A DNA stretch of 64,000 bases, from NCBI GenBank assembly GCA_934045075.1, contig OW203751.1, forward strand, positions 1,306,822-1,370,821. The letters are read 5' to 3'. The notes below the pieces were generated by a model, which searched no databases, was not told the origin of the DNA, and saw only the letters and a program-made list of their open reading frames with translations. Every line of letters starts with the position of its first letter. The first letter of the stretch is position 1. The DNA is from Yponomeuta sedellus (lineage: Eukaryota > Arthropoda > Insecta > Lepidoptera > Yponomeutidae). This document shows, piece by piece, positions 57,701-62,210 of this stretch. The translations under genes were made by a program, and so were the position numbers.

Positions 57701-60065
57701 AGCAACTTTCCATCGTAGGTTGTCTGGAAAGAAATTGCTCTAAGCAATAAGGCCGCCAATTGTACTGTACCTTTGTATAATAATTTTTTGTTTTCCTTTT
57801 TTCCTGGTGTACAATAAAGAATATTCTTATCTTATCTTATTTTTTAAAACCTATTTAGAGGCTAAAAATTTCACCCATGCCGGGATTCAAACCCGCAACC
57901 TCTGGCTATCCGTACCAGCGCTCTACCAATTGAGCCAATGGGCGACTCACGGCATCAGTGAAATTTCGAACCTCTTTACAATAATCTCTGTATTACAGAG
58001 ATTATTGTATTTCGGATTATTTCGATTAGAAAATTTCGAACCTCTTTACAATAATCTCTGTAATACAGAGATTATTGTAAAGAGGTTCGAAATTTCACTG
58101 ATACCGTGAGTCGCCCATTGGCTCAATTGGTAGAGCGCTGGTACGGATAGCCAGAGGTTGCGGGTTCGAATCCCGGCATGGGTGAAATTTTTAGCCTCTA
58201 AATAGGTTTTAAAATTTGTTCCTTAGCACGGGTTAGTGCATTAAAAATAAAAATAGTGTAATCATGTGGGTACAGTGATATCGTTCCGATGTTAAACCTA
58301 ACTGCAAAGTAGGTAGTCGGGGCTGTAAGTAATGCAATTTGCTTAAGTCAGATGTCGCTGCCTGTACGTAATACAGAGAATATTGTAAAGAGGTTCGAAA
58401 TTTCACTGATGCCGTGAGTCGCCCATTGGCTCAATTGGTAGAGCGCTGGTACGGATAGCCAGAGGTTGCGGGTTCGAATCCCGGCATGGGTGAAATTTTT
58501 AGCCTCTAAATAGGTTTTAAAATTTGTTCCTTAGCACGGGTTAGTGCATTAAAAATAAAAATAGTGTTATCTTATTTTGTTAAAGCTAACAGACTATAAC
58601 TGTCAGCATCGCGATTCTTTAAGTCATGTTCTATCTCTCTCTTCTCCGCAGAGGGAAAGCTTCATAAATAGCGCGTCCTCGAAGCAGCTGCATGAATTCC
58701 TCGAGTGGTTTACGGAGACGGCCATGTTCAACCATTTCGTCCAAAACATGGCGGCGGCGTTCCGGGCTCGACAAAAGATGGCGCCACTGGTAACTGAAAC
58801 CCTACTTATATTATAAATTAAGGTGAAAGGTTGAGAAGATGTTTGGATTAGGGTTGTTGAGGAACTTGTTATGAGGAATTTTGCGGAAGAGGATGAGGAT
58901 TTTTTTTTAATTGATTTTGAGGAATAGGATGAGGAATCTGGCAGAATAAGAGGATGAGGATGAGGATGCAGGAGACTTCTCTCTTTCTCTCTCCCTCACA
59001 CATTTTGTTTCAACAACACCCCTCCCTCCTATTAAAGTTCTCTTAAAATATGAGGAAGAGGGAAAATCATTTTTTTAAATCTAATTTTGAGGAAGAGGAA
59101 AATAATGAAGAAGAAATTCCTAATTTTCAGGAACAGGATGAGGAATCAGGCAAACTAAGTGGATGAGGATGTTTTTTTTTTAAATCAATTTTAAGGAATA
59201 TGATGAGGAATCTGGCAGACTAAGAGATGTGGATGAGGATTTTTTTAAAATCGTTTTTAGGAATAGGACGAGGGTGAGGAATCAGGCAGACTAAGAGGAT
59301 GAGGATGTTTTTTTTTAAATCGATTTTAAGGAATACTATGAGGATGTAATCTGGCAGATAAGAGGATGAGGATGCCGGAGACTTCTCTGTCTCTCTATTC
59401 TACCTCACACATTTCGTTTCAACAACACTTATCACTCTCCCTCCCATAAAATTTCTCTTAAAATATGAGGAAGAGCGAGAAGAATTTTTTAAAATCAAGT
59501 TTTGTGGAAGAGGAAGATATATATTATTATTAATACTTTATTGCACCATAAAATCGTACAAAGCGGCGAACTTAATGCCGTAAGCATTTTCTACCAGTCA
59601 ACCGCAGGAGGTATAACGAAAACTTGGCAGGCGTGCAAAAAAAAGGAAAAAGAAAACCTTGCACAGAATAACCCTAGTTTGTCAAGATCAACCCTAGTTT
59701 TGATGCTTGTTACTCAGTCACGCAATAACGGTCGAACTTGATTTTATCGTATGAAATTTGGCGTACAGATAGATAAAAATCTGAGATGTGACTTAGGGTA
59801 CTTGACGTTCCGTAGTGTGGTTTTTTCTAAATATATTATTATGCTCTTTATTTTCCAGCCGATAGACTACACGACAGTAGAAGGAATAGTCGACGCGCCC
59901 CTGCCGAACTACTACGAAATGTTCGACAGCCGTCTAGCGCGGCACAGCAAGAAGAACACAGTGAAAACTCCCAAGGAGAAGGAAATAGAAGGAAAGAGCA
60001 ACTACAAAAGCGTCGTGAACAAAAAAGTGAACAAACTCAAGACGAAACTCAAGGATTTTTGGTGA
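36654..60065 (+). CDS. DENND2: DENN domain protein, DENND2-like (11 exons, 5' end missing)
   Basis: Tripartite DENN-domain proteins act as guanine nucleotide exchange factors for Rab GTPases in membrane traffic; DENND2 members mostly act on Rab9/Rab13-type Rabs (family knowledge). Eleven exons read through in one frame to a TGA at 60063-60065, about 700 codons. Order: linker (exons 1-2), uDENN (LFDICLLVGL in exon 3, through exon 4), cDENN (exons 5-7, with CLPLCYCLIARYRAPGFYY, LDTLGAGLLIKVFGSLLLER and LYPLVWQQPLISALP), dDENN (exons 8-11, with SEAFLRFFVDTL and FLEWFTETAMFNHFVQ). The C-terminal order and the FQRESF...F-ETxMF pattern fit DENND2 better than DENND1, DENND3 or MADD; no search was run. 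The last 30 residues are very basic. The first recognised exon starts in phase 0, so N-terminal exons lie upstream, in or outside the window. Introns hold intact and decayed transposons. Confidence 0.85.
36838..37097 (+). repeat. J repeat, full
   Basis: GACAATGATGTCTGAAATTA to AACTTTTCATTTCATTG; abuts the LINE at 37.1 kb. Confidence 0.68.
37363..38244 (+). CDS. LINE ORF1, coiled coil plus FP-like nucleic-acid-binding region
   Basis: 293 residues. A basic N-terminus (NKRKRS near residue 30), then a heptad-rich coiled coil at about residues 70-145 (KQQEEIISALKNDIENLNRE), then a C-terminal region from about residue 150 with EIRNMPVEP, VYRVPGK and PIYVSDHLTPFANRLYFLAR. That C-terminal pattern resembles the Baculo_FP-type domain found in many arthropod LINE ORF1 proteins. 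The expected role is RNA binding and multimerisation in the LINE particle. No CCHC knuckles are visible. Context, directly before a reverse transcriptase ORF, supports LINE origin rather than a viral insert. Confidence 0.8.
   Translation: MFHSPSKSGSDTNLARLDDACGGQDFATSRNKRKRSEDNMTLLIQNELKCFKTEIMSLLTNWRTEDEKKHAKWDQTFMEIKETTKDLEKSMDFMASQYEEMSTRINGLEQKTKQQEEIISALKNDIENLNRESRKTYLEIRNMPVEPEETKLTLSNAIITLCKTINVEASTEEIKDVYRVPGKRNTNKPVVIEVSSKEKKLAILKASKAYNLQHKSSKLNASNCGFKQNSPIYVSDHLTPFANRLYFLARDLVRSKLFKYCWSASGKIYVKKDDNAPQILISSEDQICQLKPL
38490..41435 (+). CDS. LINE ORF2, APE endonuclease and reverse transcriptase
   Basis: 981 residues. The endonuclease is at about residues 40-250: TQNIRS, LVLTECWLD, LLGDVNIDI and VTDHRPV hold the expected Asn, Glu, Asp/Asn and Asp/His catalytic positions. 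The reverse transcriptase is at about residues 480-790: NYRPISVLPALSKILEK, QFGFRAGRSTEDAV, FLDLARAFDTVS (motif A Asp), GVPQGSVLGPSLFLIYLNA (motif B) and SFADDTALIF (motif C). IKYLGVVLDDRLTW marks the thumb. There is a His/Cys-rich patch near residue 760 (CNFPKDQTCNCTQLCK). It nicks the target and copies LINE RNA into it. The first in-frame ATG is used; it lies 245 bp after ORF1, so the ORFs do not overlap. Confidence 0.9.
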   Translation: MAENILSVQKELDTIKVSDSYLINPEDYLTMTKDMSHRPTYKIITQNIRSINANLDSFCLLLQRTQAEFDVLVLTECWLDSQKVIPHLDGYNTYSSNKLLNQNDGIVVYVRNGLTCTIHEPVCEETNCITIKLDLDTVLIAIYRSPSFSNTDRFLNSIDNILSSLETYKNIVLLGDVNIDIKTNNTDRSSSDYLNLLAVHGLLPAHTLPTREENCLDHINLKSPSRAQTLVLNAYVTDHRPVIINLNTLHKPKNTSNPMRIKIDYPKAITHMTNSNLSHIFSISNANQATDTLIKCMTESLANSSTLVIIPKKTRLLKPWMTPGLLRCSRNRDKLHTKCRSNPENTILCITYRRYRNYCNSLIKKIKCSYEKAELEKASKDSKRTWKIIKNITNIIHNNEPSTELLKSNPTGEQNSINDVNAFFANVGPSLANNILRSDSPINDSGIKEQTHSRSFGLLDCDAGEILRIINMLKVDTATGADGIAIKFIKNTKQIITPILSHIFNLCFTQGIFPKSLKISLIHPIYKGGDRDGVGNYRPISVLPALSKILEKLINSRLVDYLEKENLISESQFGFRAGRSTEDAVTSLTNYIVEHLDRKKKCIGIFLDLARAFDTVSITILLSKMEKIGIRGVALKLFSDYLSHRTQRVKIGSLTSSELPVTFGVPQGSVLGPSLFLIYLNALCLHSPSQGKIVSFADDTALIFQGDTWSDVRTKAEIGLHKVMIWLQNNLLTINLTKTKYMTFHIRSHKIPQETIKAHCCNFPKDQTCNCTQLCKVSTIKYLGVVLDDRLTWSPHIQYISSRTRKLIFVFKKLRHVASLQLLRLIYLALAQSVLSYCISAWGGACKTILLRLERAQRFLLKVILFKPYRYPTASLYGEAKVLSIRQLFIFKITTIQHKKTNFDSHFFNNKRRNDIVCRIPKVNTAFARRHSKFLAPFLYNKLNRVLALYPKILNQCKKSIKTLLLASDYNLTESYLDIVS
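42205..42465 (+). repeat. G, LINE 3' end
   Basis: AGCAGGCTGAAGTGGCATTG encodes the LKWHWAGHL-type RTE C-terminus; ends in an ATGG repeat. Confidence 0.7.
42519..42678 (+). CDS. DENND2: DENND2-like exon 2
   Basis: Acceptor CTTTCTTCGCAG, donor TTCAG/GTAATA. 160 bp, phase 1 to phase 2. Encodes a basic linker (LTEKRKTYVRRVSSRAAYLD and RYRHHTSVCSYTPDSTYSTF). Three decayed copies of this exon lie in the following intron. Confidence 0.85.
42780..42925 (+). pseudogene. Decayed copy 1 of DENND2-like exon 2
   Basis: Shares AGACATCAGACCTCAGTCT, a CACTTAGTCCTCCTTCAG end and neighbouring intron words with exon 2. Internal deletions and the lost GT at the donor position make it non-coding. Confidence 0.6.
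42926..43349. other. Intron 2 spacer
   Basis: AT-rich, between exon-2 copies 1 and 2; no feature. Confidence 0.5.
43350..43525 (+). pseudogene. Decayed copy 2 of DENND2-like exon 2
   Basis: The clearest copy: GCTTACCTGGACCCGAAG and ACACCGGACAGCACTTACTC match exon 2, and the similarity runs into the downstream intron (TAATACTAGCACACCCAAT, then TAGGTCATAAGCACTGTTCG). The donor is mutated to CAG/CT and indels shift the frame. Confidence 0.8.
43552..43612 (+). repeat. J repeat 3' end
   Basis: ATTCATTAAGCCGCAGTTTC and CACCATTTCATTTC. Confidence 0.6.
43630..43735 (+). pseudogene. Decayed copy 3 of DENND2-like exon 2
   Basis: GCTTACCTGGACCCAAAGTT, ACGCTACGGGCATCAGACC and ACTTACTCCAAC match exon 2. 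The end is replaced by unrelated sequence, so there is no donor site. Confidence 0.75.
43881..44082 (+). repeat. T307, 5'-truncated, 12-bp target duplication
   Basis: AAATATGTCAGT flanks it at 43869-43880 and 44083-44094. Starts ACGTAATACAGAGAATAGTG and ends AAAAATAGTAT. Lies in DENND2-like intron 2. Confidence 0.88.
44150..44240 (-). repeat. G fragment
   Basis: TTGTCCACTGCTGGACATGG and CCTTCGCCATCTCGTCCAGC. Confidence 0.55.
44364..44616 (+). repeat. F repeat, 10-bp target duplication
   Basis: CCTCCCTCCT flanks it (44354-44363 and 44617-44626). Begins TGCTGCTGTGCGTCGCTGTG and ends TATAGCCTGACGCCGCCG. Confidence 0.78.
44755..44908 (-). repeat. Inverted partial duplicate of the 44.28-44.44 kb region
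   Basis: Contains the start of the F insert and its left flank in reverse (CACACAGCGACGCACAGCAG, GGAGGGAGGGCGGTGCATTA, ATTTAGCAAAGTAATTTT). Because the flank is copied too, it is a local inverted duplication. Confidence 0.78.
45083..45395 (+). CDS. DENND2: DENND2-like exon 3 (uDENN start)
   Basis: Acceptor ACTTGTTACAG, donor CAG/GTGAGA. 313 bp, ends in phase 0. An acidic linker is followed by FEPRERGLFDICLLVGLN, the first uDENN strand, and ends at SVFPSQ. Confidence 0.9.
45396..46049. other. Intron 3 spacer
   Basis: AT-rich with no recognised repeat before the 46-bp tandem. Confidence 0.5.
46050..46228. repeat. 46-bp tandem repeat running into the exon 4 acceptor
   Basis: Four degenerate copies of a TTGATTTGAGTTTT...CTTAACTT unit (starts near 46,052, 46,094, 46,143 and 46,189). 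The last copy supplies ACTAAC and the pyrimidine tract of the splice acceptor. Confidence 0.75.
46231..46379 (+). CDS. DENND2: DENND2-like exon 4 (uDENN)
   Basis: Acceptor TTCGCTCCAG, donor ACGG/GTGAGG. 149 bp, phase 0 to 2. Encodes VPAHIENLVFPETISL and YSLVLTDEKGERNYG, matching the uDENN pattern of P-x-I-x-x-F-x-FP followed by F/Y-x-LTD-x-x-G. Confidence 0.9.
46437..46563 (+). repeat. S5 3' fragment, form B, in intron 4
   Basis: ACCAGCCACTAGGCTTGCAA to ATGTGTTGATGATGATG. Confidence 0.72.
46608..46850 (+). repeat. D SINE, 3' part, in intron 4
   Basis: ACATTGTGAGGAAACCTGAG to CCTGCAGCGGG, then AATAAAGTGTTCTCTATCTA. Confidence 0.65.
46933..47017 (+). repeat. Copy of the 44.29-kb flank without the F insert
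   Basis: TGAAAATTACTTTGCTAAGT and CACCATGCGGTTGGTTAATG, continuing CACCGCCCCCCCTCCCACTG, where 44.35 kb has the F insert. Confidence 0.7.
47166..47506 (+). mobile_element. H foldback element
   Basis: Arms of about 100 bp (47,166-47,265 and 47,405-47,506) in inverse order, containing TTCCGACGTTTCGGCAC and ACGGATTTATGCTCGTTTAT. The loop is about 140 bp of AT-rich sequence. No ORF. Confidence 0.7.
47515..47622 (+). repeat. G, LINE 3' end, short, in intron 4
   Basis: CTGCCGACAGATGCTGGATG to ATATAGCCTGAAGAAGATG; about 60 bp before exon 5. Confidence 0.7.
47680..47776 (+). CDS. DENND2: DENND2-like exon 5 (cDENN start)
   Basis: Acceptor TTTGTTTCCAG, donor AAG/GTGAGT. 97 bp, phase 2 to 0. Encodes YCRRVLPEG and CLPLCYCLIARYRAPGFYYK, the uDENN-cDENN junction. 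Confidence 0.9.
47806..48073 (+). repeat. G, LINE 3' end, in intron 5
   Basis: GAGCTGAAGTGGCAGTGGGC encodes LKWQWAGHISRRTNNRWSKR. Ends ATAGCCTGAAGAAGAAGAAG. Confidence 0.75.
48086..48270. repeat. S5 mosaic, + then - pieces
   Basis: ACTGTCATGTAATGGCAGTC (+), then from about 48,165 GTGGCGGGCCTTACTGTCAG and CGTGCCTTGCGAAGCACGGG (-). Two fragments joined head-to-head. Confidence 0.6.
48286..48443 (+). repeat. T307, short form, 11-bp target duplication
   Basis: TCTGAACTCGT flanks it (48275-48285 and 48444-48454). It begins at AATACTGAGAAATTG and stops at AGGTTTTTAAAATCT, without the TTAGCACGGG tail. The insert ends about 60 bp before exon 6. Confidence 0.82.
48505..48974 (+). CDS. DENND2: DENND2-like exon 6 (cDENN core)
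   Basis: Acceptor CTCTCCGCAG, donor GAG/GTGAGA. 470 bp, phase 0 to 2, the largest exon. It holds a helix (VLQQLFETDFPSPGESITL), a variable Lys/Arg-rich loop and the cDENN core DTLGAGLLIKVFGSLLLERK followed by VVLMGDDL. Confidence 0.92.
49040..49247 (-). repeat. B SINE, full, in intron 6
   Basis: ACATAACATAACATTTCCAT to CGCTACTGCTACGCCACAGA; starts about 65 bp after exon 6. Confidence 0.8.
49265..49490 (+). mobile_element. H foldback element, second subtype
   Basis: Inverted arms with TTTCCCGACGTTTCGGCAG and AATCGCGATTATTCACTAGG; the centre reads GCCGTGGTCTCGGGTGG. The arms extend at least 75 bp each. Confidence 0.65.
49640..49745 (+). repeat. H left-arm fragment
   Basis: ATACTCATACATAGTTTATA through CACGACGTTTCGGCTGGTG; the rest is missing. 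Confidence 0.5.
49746..50027. other. Intron 6 spacer
   Basis: GTATTTTCTAAGGTTAACAC at 49,910 also occurs at 47,135, so a short unnamed repeat is present. Confidence 0.4.
50028..50230 (+). repeat. B SINE, full, in intron 6
   Basis: CCTCCGTGGCGTAGCGGTAG to TAAATGTTATGTTATGTTTA. Confidence 0.8.
50241..50480 (+). repeat. C SINE, full
   Basis: CGGCCTCGGTGGCGCAGCGG to AATATGTCCATGAATATT. Directly follows a B SINE. Confidence 0.78.
50500..50600 (+). repeat. F repeat, 3' part
   Basis: TTATGGGCATTACACCCCAA to ATATAGCCTGAAGACGTAGA; about 70 bp before exon 7. Confidence 0.68.
50674..50848 (+). CDS. DENND2: DENND2-like exon 7 (cDENN end)
   Basis: Acceptor ACTGATCCGCAG, donor GAG/GTAATA. 175 bp, phase 2 to 0. 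Encodes LSSCIEALQATLYPLVWQQP then LISALPAEL, the characteristic cDENN LYP-x-x-W pattern. Confidence 0.92.
50860..51218 (+). repeat. S5 SINE, form A, in intron 7
   Basis: CACGTGGCCTAGTCGAAACG start; AGTCAAGCAACAACGGGCGC; ends ATACAATGGTTGATGG. Starts 12 bp after the exon 7 donor. Confidence 0.78.
51219..51402 (-). repeat. S5 fragments
   Basis: TTAACGACTGCCATTACATG (51,218) and TCAATCCTTGTATGTCCCCA (51,296) are two reversed pieces. Confidence 0.6.
51645..51782 (+). CDS. DENND2: DENND2-like exon 8 (dDENN start)
   Basis: Acceptor CATTTCATTTCAG, donor AGG/GTAAGC. 138 bp, phase 0 at both ends. Encodes GMLIDISSQPAKVLCYQGDE and LPTSSYKTLKTTL, resembling the V-x-DL...P near the DENND2 dDENN start. 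Confidence 0.9.
51924..52005. repeat. 82-bp hairpin
   Basis: Arms AGACTTTTAGTCCAGATCTA and its near complement ending TAGTCC...AAGTCTT, 24 bp each, around a 34-bp loop. In DENND2-like intron 8. Confidence 0.55.
52060..52500 (+). mobile_element. Possible LTR retroelement 5' fragment
   Basis: A block unlike its neighbours. GTGATAGACATTTGGTGACCAAG (52,257) has the TGGTGACC form of a primer-binding junction after an LTR, followed by a CA-rich leader with CATCATCCACCATCACC. No protein domain and no second LTR seen, so this is a suggestion only. Confidence 0.3.
52625..52757 (+). repeat. B SINE fragment
   Basis: TTACCATGCAAGAGGTCCCG to ACGACAGGGTATCCTACTG; then joins S5. Confidence 0.65.
52754..52890 (+). 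repeat. S5 3' fragment
   Basis: CTGACAGTAATGCCCGCCAC to ATACAAGGGATATCGAT. Confidence 0.7.
52890..52995 (-). repeat. J repeat, 5' part
   Basis: AACTCACGCATTGTGCTGGT to TTGGCACAAAGTGTACTAC. Confidence 0.6.
53005..53218 (+). mobile_element. H foldback element, right part
   Basis: CTACCCGAGACCACGGCAAC, CTGCCGAAACGTCGGGAAA and AATAATCGCGATTAGACCCG match the right arm at 49.4 kb; the left arm is reduced to the CCGTGGTCTCGGGTAG core. Confidence 0.55.
53219..53485. other. Intron 8 spacer
   Basis: AGGAAGGCCAATGAGACGAG (53,219) and CTCGTCTCACTGGCCTTCCT (53,443) are an inverted pair of about 30 bp with TTTACA...TCTTTATCTC, so this may be a 250-bp foldback. Confidence 0.5.
53486..53652 (+). repeat. 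C SINE, 3' part
   Basis: TCAAGCTAGGAAACAAACTT to GTGTAATATGTACTTGAATA. Confidence 0.68.
53650..53985. repeat. T307, reverse unit plus forward end
   Basis: CCCTATTTAGAGGCTAAAAA start, reverse core, head ATATCGCTGTACCTACAT, then + end AATTTTTAGCCTCTAAATAG. The whole has inverted ends. Finishes about 30 bp before exon 9. Confidence 0.75.
54015..54164 (+). CDS. DENND2: DENND2-like exon 9 (dDENN)
   Basis: Acceptor TGTTCTTTCACAG, donor CAG/GTTAGT. 150 bp, phase 0. Encodes MISEAFLRFFVDTLDGFWGH and ends VVFQ. A 340-bp microsatellite begins only about 30 bp past the donor. Confidence 0.92.
54192..54540. repeat. Compound microsatellite TTTA / TTCA / TTCG
   Basis: A few TTTA units, about 66 TTCA units (to about 54,475), about 11 TTCG units, then TTCA and TTTA again. 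It starts about 30 bp after the exon 9 donor. Confidence 0.97.
54557..54873 (+). repeat. S5 SINE, form A, in intron 9
   Basis: AGATAATCACTTGTGTCAAG start in the head, ends ATACAAGGATTGATATCGAT. Confidence 0.75.
54884..54962 (+). pseudogene. LINE C-terminal scrap
   Basis: The + frame reads TYNLGVFKSRINRHLTS, the same terminal motif as at 25.7 kb on the minus strand. No other part is recognisable. Confidence 0.4.
54990..57490 (+). pseudogene. CR1/Jockey-like LINE, 5'-truncated and dead, in DENND2-like intron 9
   Basis: Begins inside the endonuclease (FTNFKKGITRTKVEDFGLSD, near 55,090). Open pieces lie at 55,380-55,673, 55,808-56,041, 56,153-56,872 and 57,064-57,267, separated by stops and frameshifts. 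IPQGSVIGSLLFLIYINDL and LFADDISLL are kept. The stretch that should hold the motif A Asp is deleted near 56,165, where QYGF is followed at once by EILLNKLYGIGVRG. The 3' end is AATAAAGTATTGAGTATTGAG (57,466-57,486). Very AT-rich compared with the exons. Confidence 0.8.
57690..57840 (+). repeat. LINE 3' end with TTATC tail
   Basis: AGCAATAAGGCCGCCAATTG, then ACAATAAAGAATATTC and three TTATC units. This is the + orientation of the 16.3 and 26.4 kb fragments. Confidence 0.55.
57838..58566. repeat. T307 cluster, one reverse and two tandem forward units
   Basis: Reverse unit 57,838-57,995; a palindromic spacer around CTCTGTAATACAGAG (58,028-58,097); + cores at 58,115 and 58,421, 306 bp apart, with tail joined to head at about 58,255. 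Ends about 85 bp before exon 10. Confidence 0.82.
58652..58789 (+). CDS. DENND2: DENND2-like exon 10 (dDENN)
   Basis: Acceptor CTCTTCTCCGCAG, donor CTG/GTAACT. 138 bp, phase 0. Encodes RESFINSASSKQLHEFLEWF then TETAMFNHFVQNMAAAFRAR, the DENND2-type C-terminal helices. Confidence 0.92.
58850..59515. repeat. Degenerate tandem repeat rich in GAGGATGAGGAT
   Basis: Units of about 80 bp with AGGATGAGGAATCTGGCAGA and AAATCGATTTTAAGGAAT repeat four or five times. A larger block with CTCACACATTT and GTTTCAACAACAC occurs twice, about 400 bp apart. DENND2-like intron 10. Confidence 0.8.
59859..60065 (+). CDS. DENND2: DENND2-like exon 11 (last coding exon)
   Basis: Acceptor TTATTTTCCAG. 69 codons including TGA. 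Encodes PIDYTTVEGIVDAPLPNYYE then a Lys-rich tail ending KTKLKDFW. The 3' UTR follows; no convincing poly(A) site was fixed. Confidence 0.88.
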   Translation, partial: PIDYTTVEGIVDAPLPNYYEMFDSRLARHSKKNTVKTPKEKEIEGKSNYKSVVNKKVNKLKTKLKDFW

Positions 60066-60294
60066 ATGAGTCGAAATAGTTTAGGGTTTTTGCTTTTAGC
60101 GCCCTCTACTAGCGAGCTCTGGGACTAAAGCTGCAGGCTCGCATGGCGACATCTAGCGGCGAGTAGTCAAACTACGTCGTGTTGTGTCTGTTAGTGAGCT
60201 AAACGACTTCTACTAGAAGCAACGACATCTAGCGGCGAATAGTGTACTAATTAGCGCCATCTGTAGCTAAAGTTTAGTAATCTTTTTTATTGTA
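60066..60294 (+). other. Start of the DENND2-like 3' UTR
   Basis: GACATCTAGCGGCGA occurs twice and related GCGCC(A/C)TCT words twice more in 180 bp. Confidence 0.45.
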
Positions 60295-60484
60295 GAATCT
60301 TATAATATAAAAATGAATCGCTGATTGTGTTTGTAAGCGCAAATCTCGAGAGCAGCTAAACCGATTTCGCTAATCGTTATTTTACAATATTCCTTGAAGC
60401 ACGAGGATGGTTCTTACAAAGAGAAAAAGGAAAAAAATAAAGAATCAACTGTTAGGCGGTACTAAGTTCGCTGGGTCAGCTAGT
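60295..60484 (+). mobile_element. Helitron, same family as 23.9 kb
   Basis: TATAATATAAAAATGAATCG start, GAGCAGCTAAACCGATTTCG inside, GGGTCAGCTAGT end. It lies just after the DENND2-like stop codon and may be part of its 3' UTR. Confidence 0.7.
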
Positions 60485-60577
60485 TTTATTATAATTTTTA
60501 GATGACAGCTTGCATGTAGAGTGGTTGTTTCTGTTATGGTTCGATTCCCAGTGATTGTGAAGCTTTAGTAAAAACAC

Positions 60578-60838
60578 CTAACTGCAAAGTAGGTACTCGG
60601 GGCTGCAAGTGATGCAAATTACTTCGGCCAGATGTCGCTGCCTGTACGTAATACAGAGAATAGTGTAAAGAGGTTCGAAATTTCACTGATGCCGGTGAGT
60701 CCCCCATTAGCTCAGTTGGAAAGAGCGCTGGCACGGATAGCCAGAGGTCGCGGGTTCGAATCCCGGCATGGGTAAAATTTTTAGCCTCTAAATAGGTTTT
60801 TGAAATTGTCCTTAGCACGGGTTAGTGCATTATAAATA
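60578..60838 (+). repeat. T307, 9-bp target duplication
   Basis: TAAAAACAC flanks it (60569-60577 and 60839-60847). Starts CTAACTGCAAAGTAGG, 261 bp. Confidence 0.82.
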
Positions 60839-60981
60839 TAAAAACACATGATACAAAAAAATGTATGGCTGCTGGAGTAAATAGTTTTTAGGTCGAACAG
60901 TTTATGTATAAGAAAATAACATTACTCTAAAGTTCATTCACCATTCGCTAAAAGCATTGATTTAGAAGTGAATTAATCTTA

Positions 60982-61143
60982 GGGCCTGTTTCACAATCTG
61001 CAAATAAAGTTCCGGATAAGCTATCCGGAACCAGGGCTGCCGTTTTTTCTAAATTTAAATAAATATTCCTATATTGCTTGTGTTTGTTTATGGCTTCAAA
61101 CAAACGGCAGACGAACTTTATTTGCAGACTGTGAAACAGGCCC
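60982..61143 (+). mobile_element. Harbinger-like MITE, TTA duplication
   Basis: 162 bp with TIRs of about 31 bp, starting GGGCCTGTTTCACA and differing at one position, flanked by TTA on both sides (60979-60981 and 61144-61146). TIR start and 3-bp TWA target are typical of PIF/Harbinger MITEs. Confidence 0.8.
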
Positions 61144-61146
61144 TTA

Positions 61147-61836
61147 GTATCTAAAACCCGAAACACAATAGACAAAAGTTAGACTATGTCTCAAAGCAGT
61201 GGCCAAAATATTTATGCACTTCCAAATTCAGTGTCTAAACAGAATAATACCCCAAGAAGCTCCTATCGATGTCTTCAAATTACAATCCTTGTGTTGAATA
61301 CTTCAAGATTTTTGACGTTTGAAGATACTTTCAGCTGGCACAGAGTACCTATTAGGATATTTTTTAATGAATGTTGATAAAGCGAATGTGAACTGCCAGG
61401 ATCGTGGCAAGTGGTAGTCCCTGGTCTCTGCCTACCCCTCTGGGATAGAGGCGTGAAGTAATGTTATGCTTCACAATGGATTTGACTTAGCCATAGTATG
61501 AGGTTCTGACCTCCAGTTTAATCTCGTTTAACACTATTTTTAAGATTGTTTTAAACTTAATTTAATACGTGGGAGGCTTGCAGGAAATATACAAAATTTC
61601 TGTTACAAGAAGACTGTTTTTACATTAAAAAGTTTTTATTTACTAATTTTTTTGATATATTATGTGTTTGTTTTTTTTATACTTACTTAAAGTTCGTAGT
61701 AGAAATTAAAATGAAATCTTAATTATTGGTCGTTGAAGGTCAATTTTTATTAGAATGTATTTTTTATTCATAAAAGAATTAAATGTTGTTTTTATCTTCG
61801 AAGTCGGTCTTGCCCAGTGCGGCGGTTTATTTAAAT
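61147..61836. other. No gene seen
   Basis: Includes CCCTGGTCTCTGCCTACCCC followed by GGGATAGAGGCGTGA, a word common in moth repeats. No frame over 65 codons. Confidence 0.4.
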
Positions 61837-61876
61837 CAGTGATTCCTAACCTGTGGTCCGCGGATCAAAGTCAATC

Positions 61877-62127
61877 GTCGTCGTCGTCAGGCTATACTAG
61901 TCCACTGCTGGACATAGCCCTCCACTAAAGAGCGCCACGTGGTGCTATCATAGGGGGTAATGCCCATAATCCCCACGCTGGGCATGCGGGTTGGGGATCG
62001 CAGTTCGGTGGAATTGTACTGCAGGGGGCGCTGCTGCCCACCCCCCGGTTTGTGTCCCTTAGTCGCCTTTTACGACACCCGCGGGAAGAATTGGGTCGGT
62101 GCTGTTCTCTAGGCCGACACCACACAG
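61877..62127 (-). repeat. F repeat, full, 11-bp target duplication
   Basis: CAAAGTCAATC flanks it (61866-61876 and 62128-62138). 251 bp, with a GTCGTCGTC (reversed) tail. Inserted in the hAT-like element. Confidence 0.88.
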
Positions 62128-62210
62128 CAAAGTCAATCAGTACAGCACAAAACGCACGAATGTGTACTGTAGCGAATGTAAAGTTTTTATATGAGTTGAA
62201 CGAATACAAT

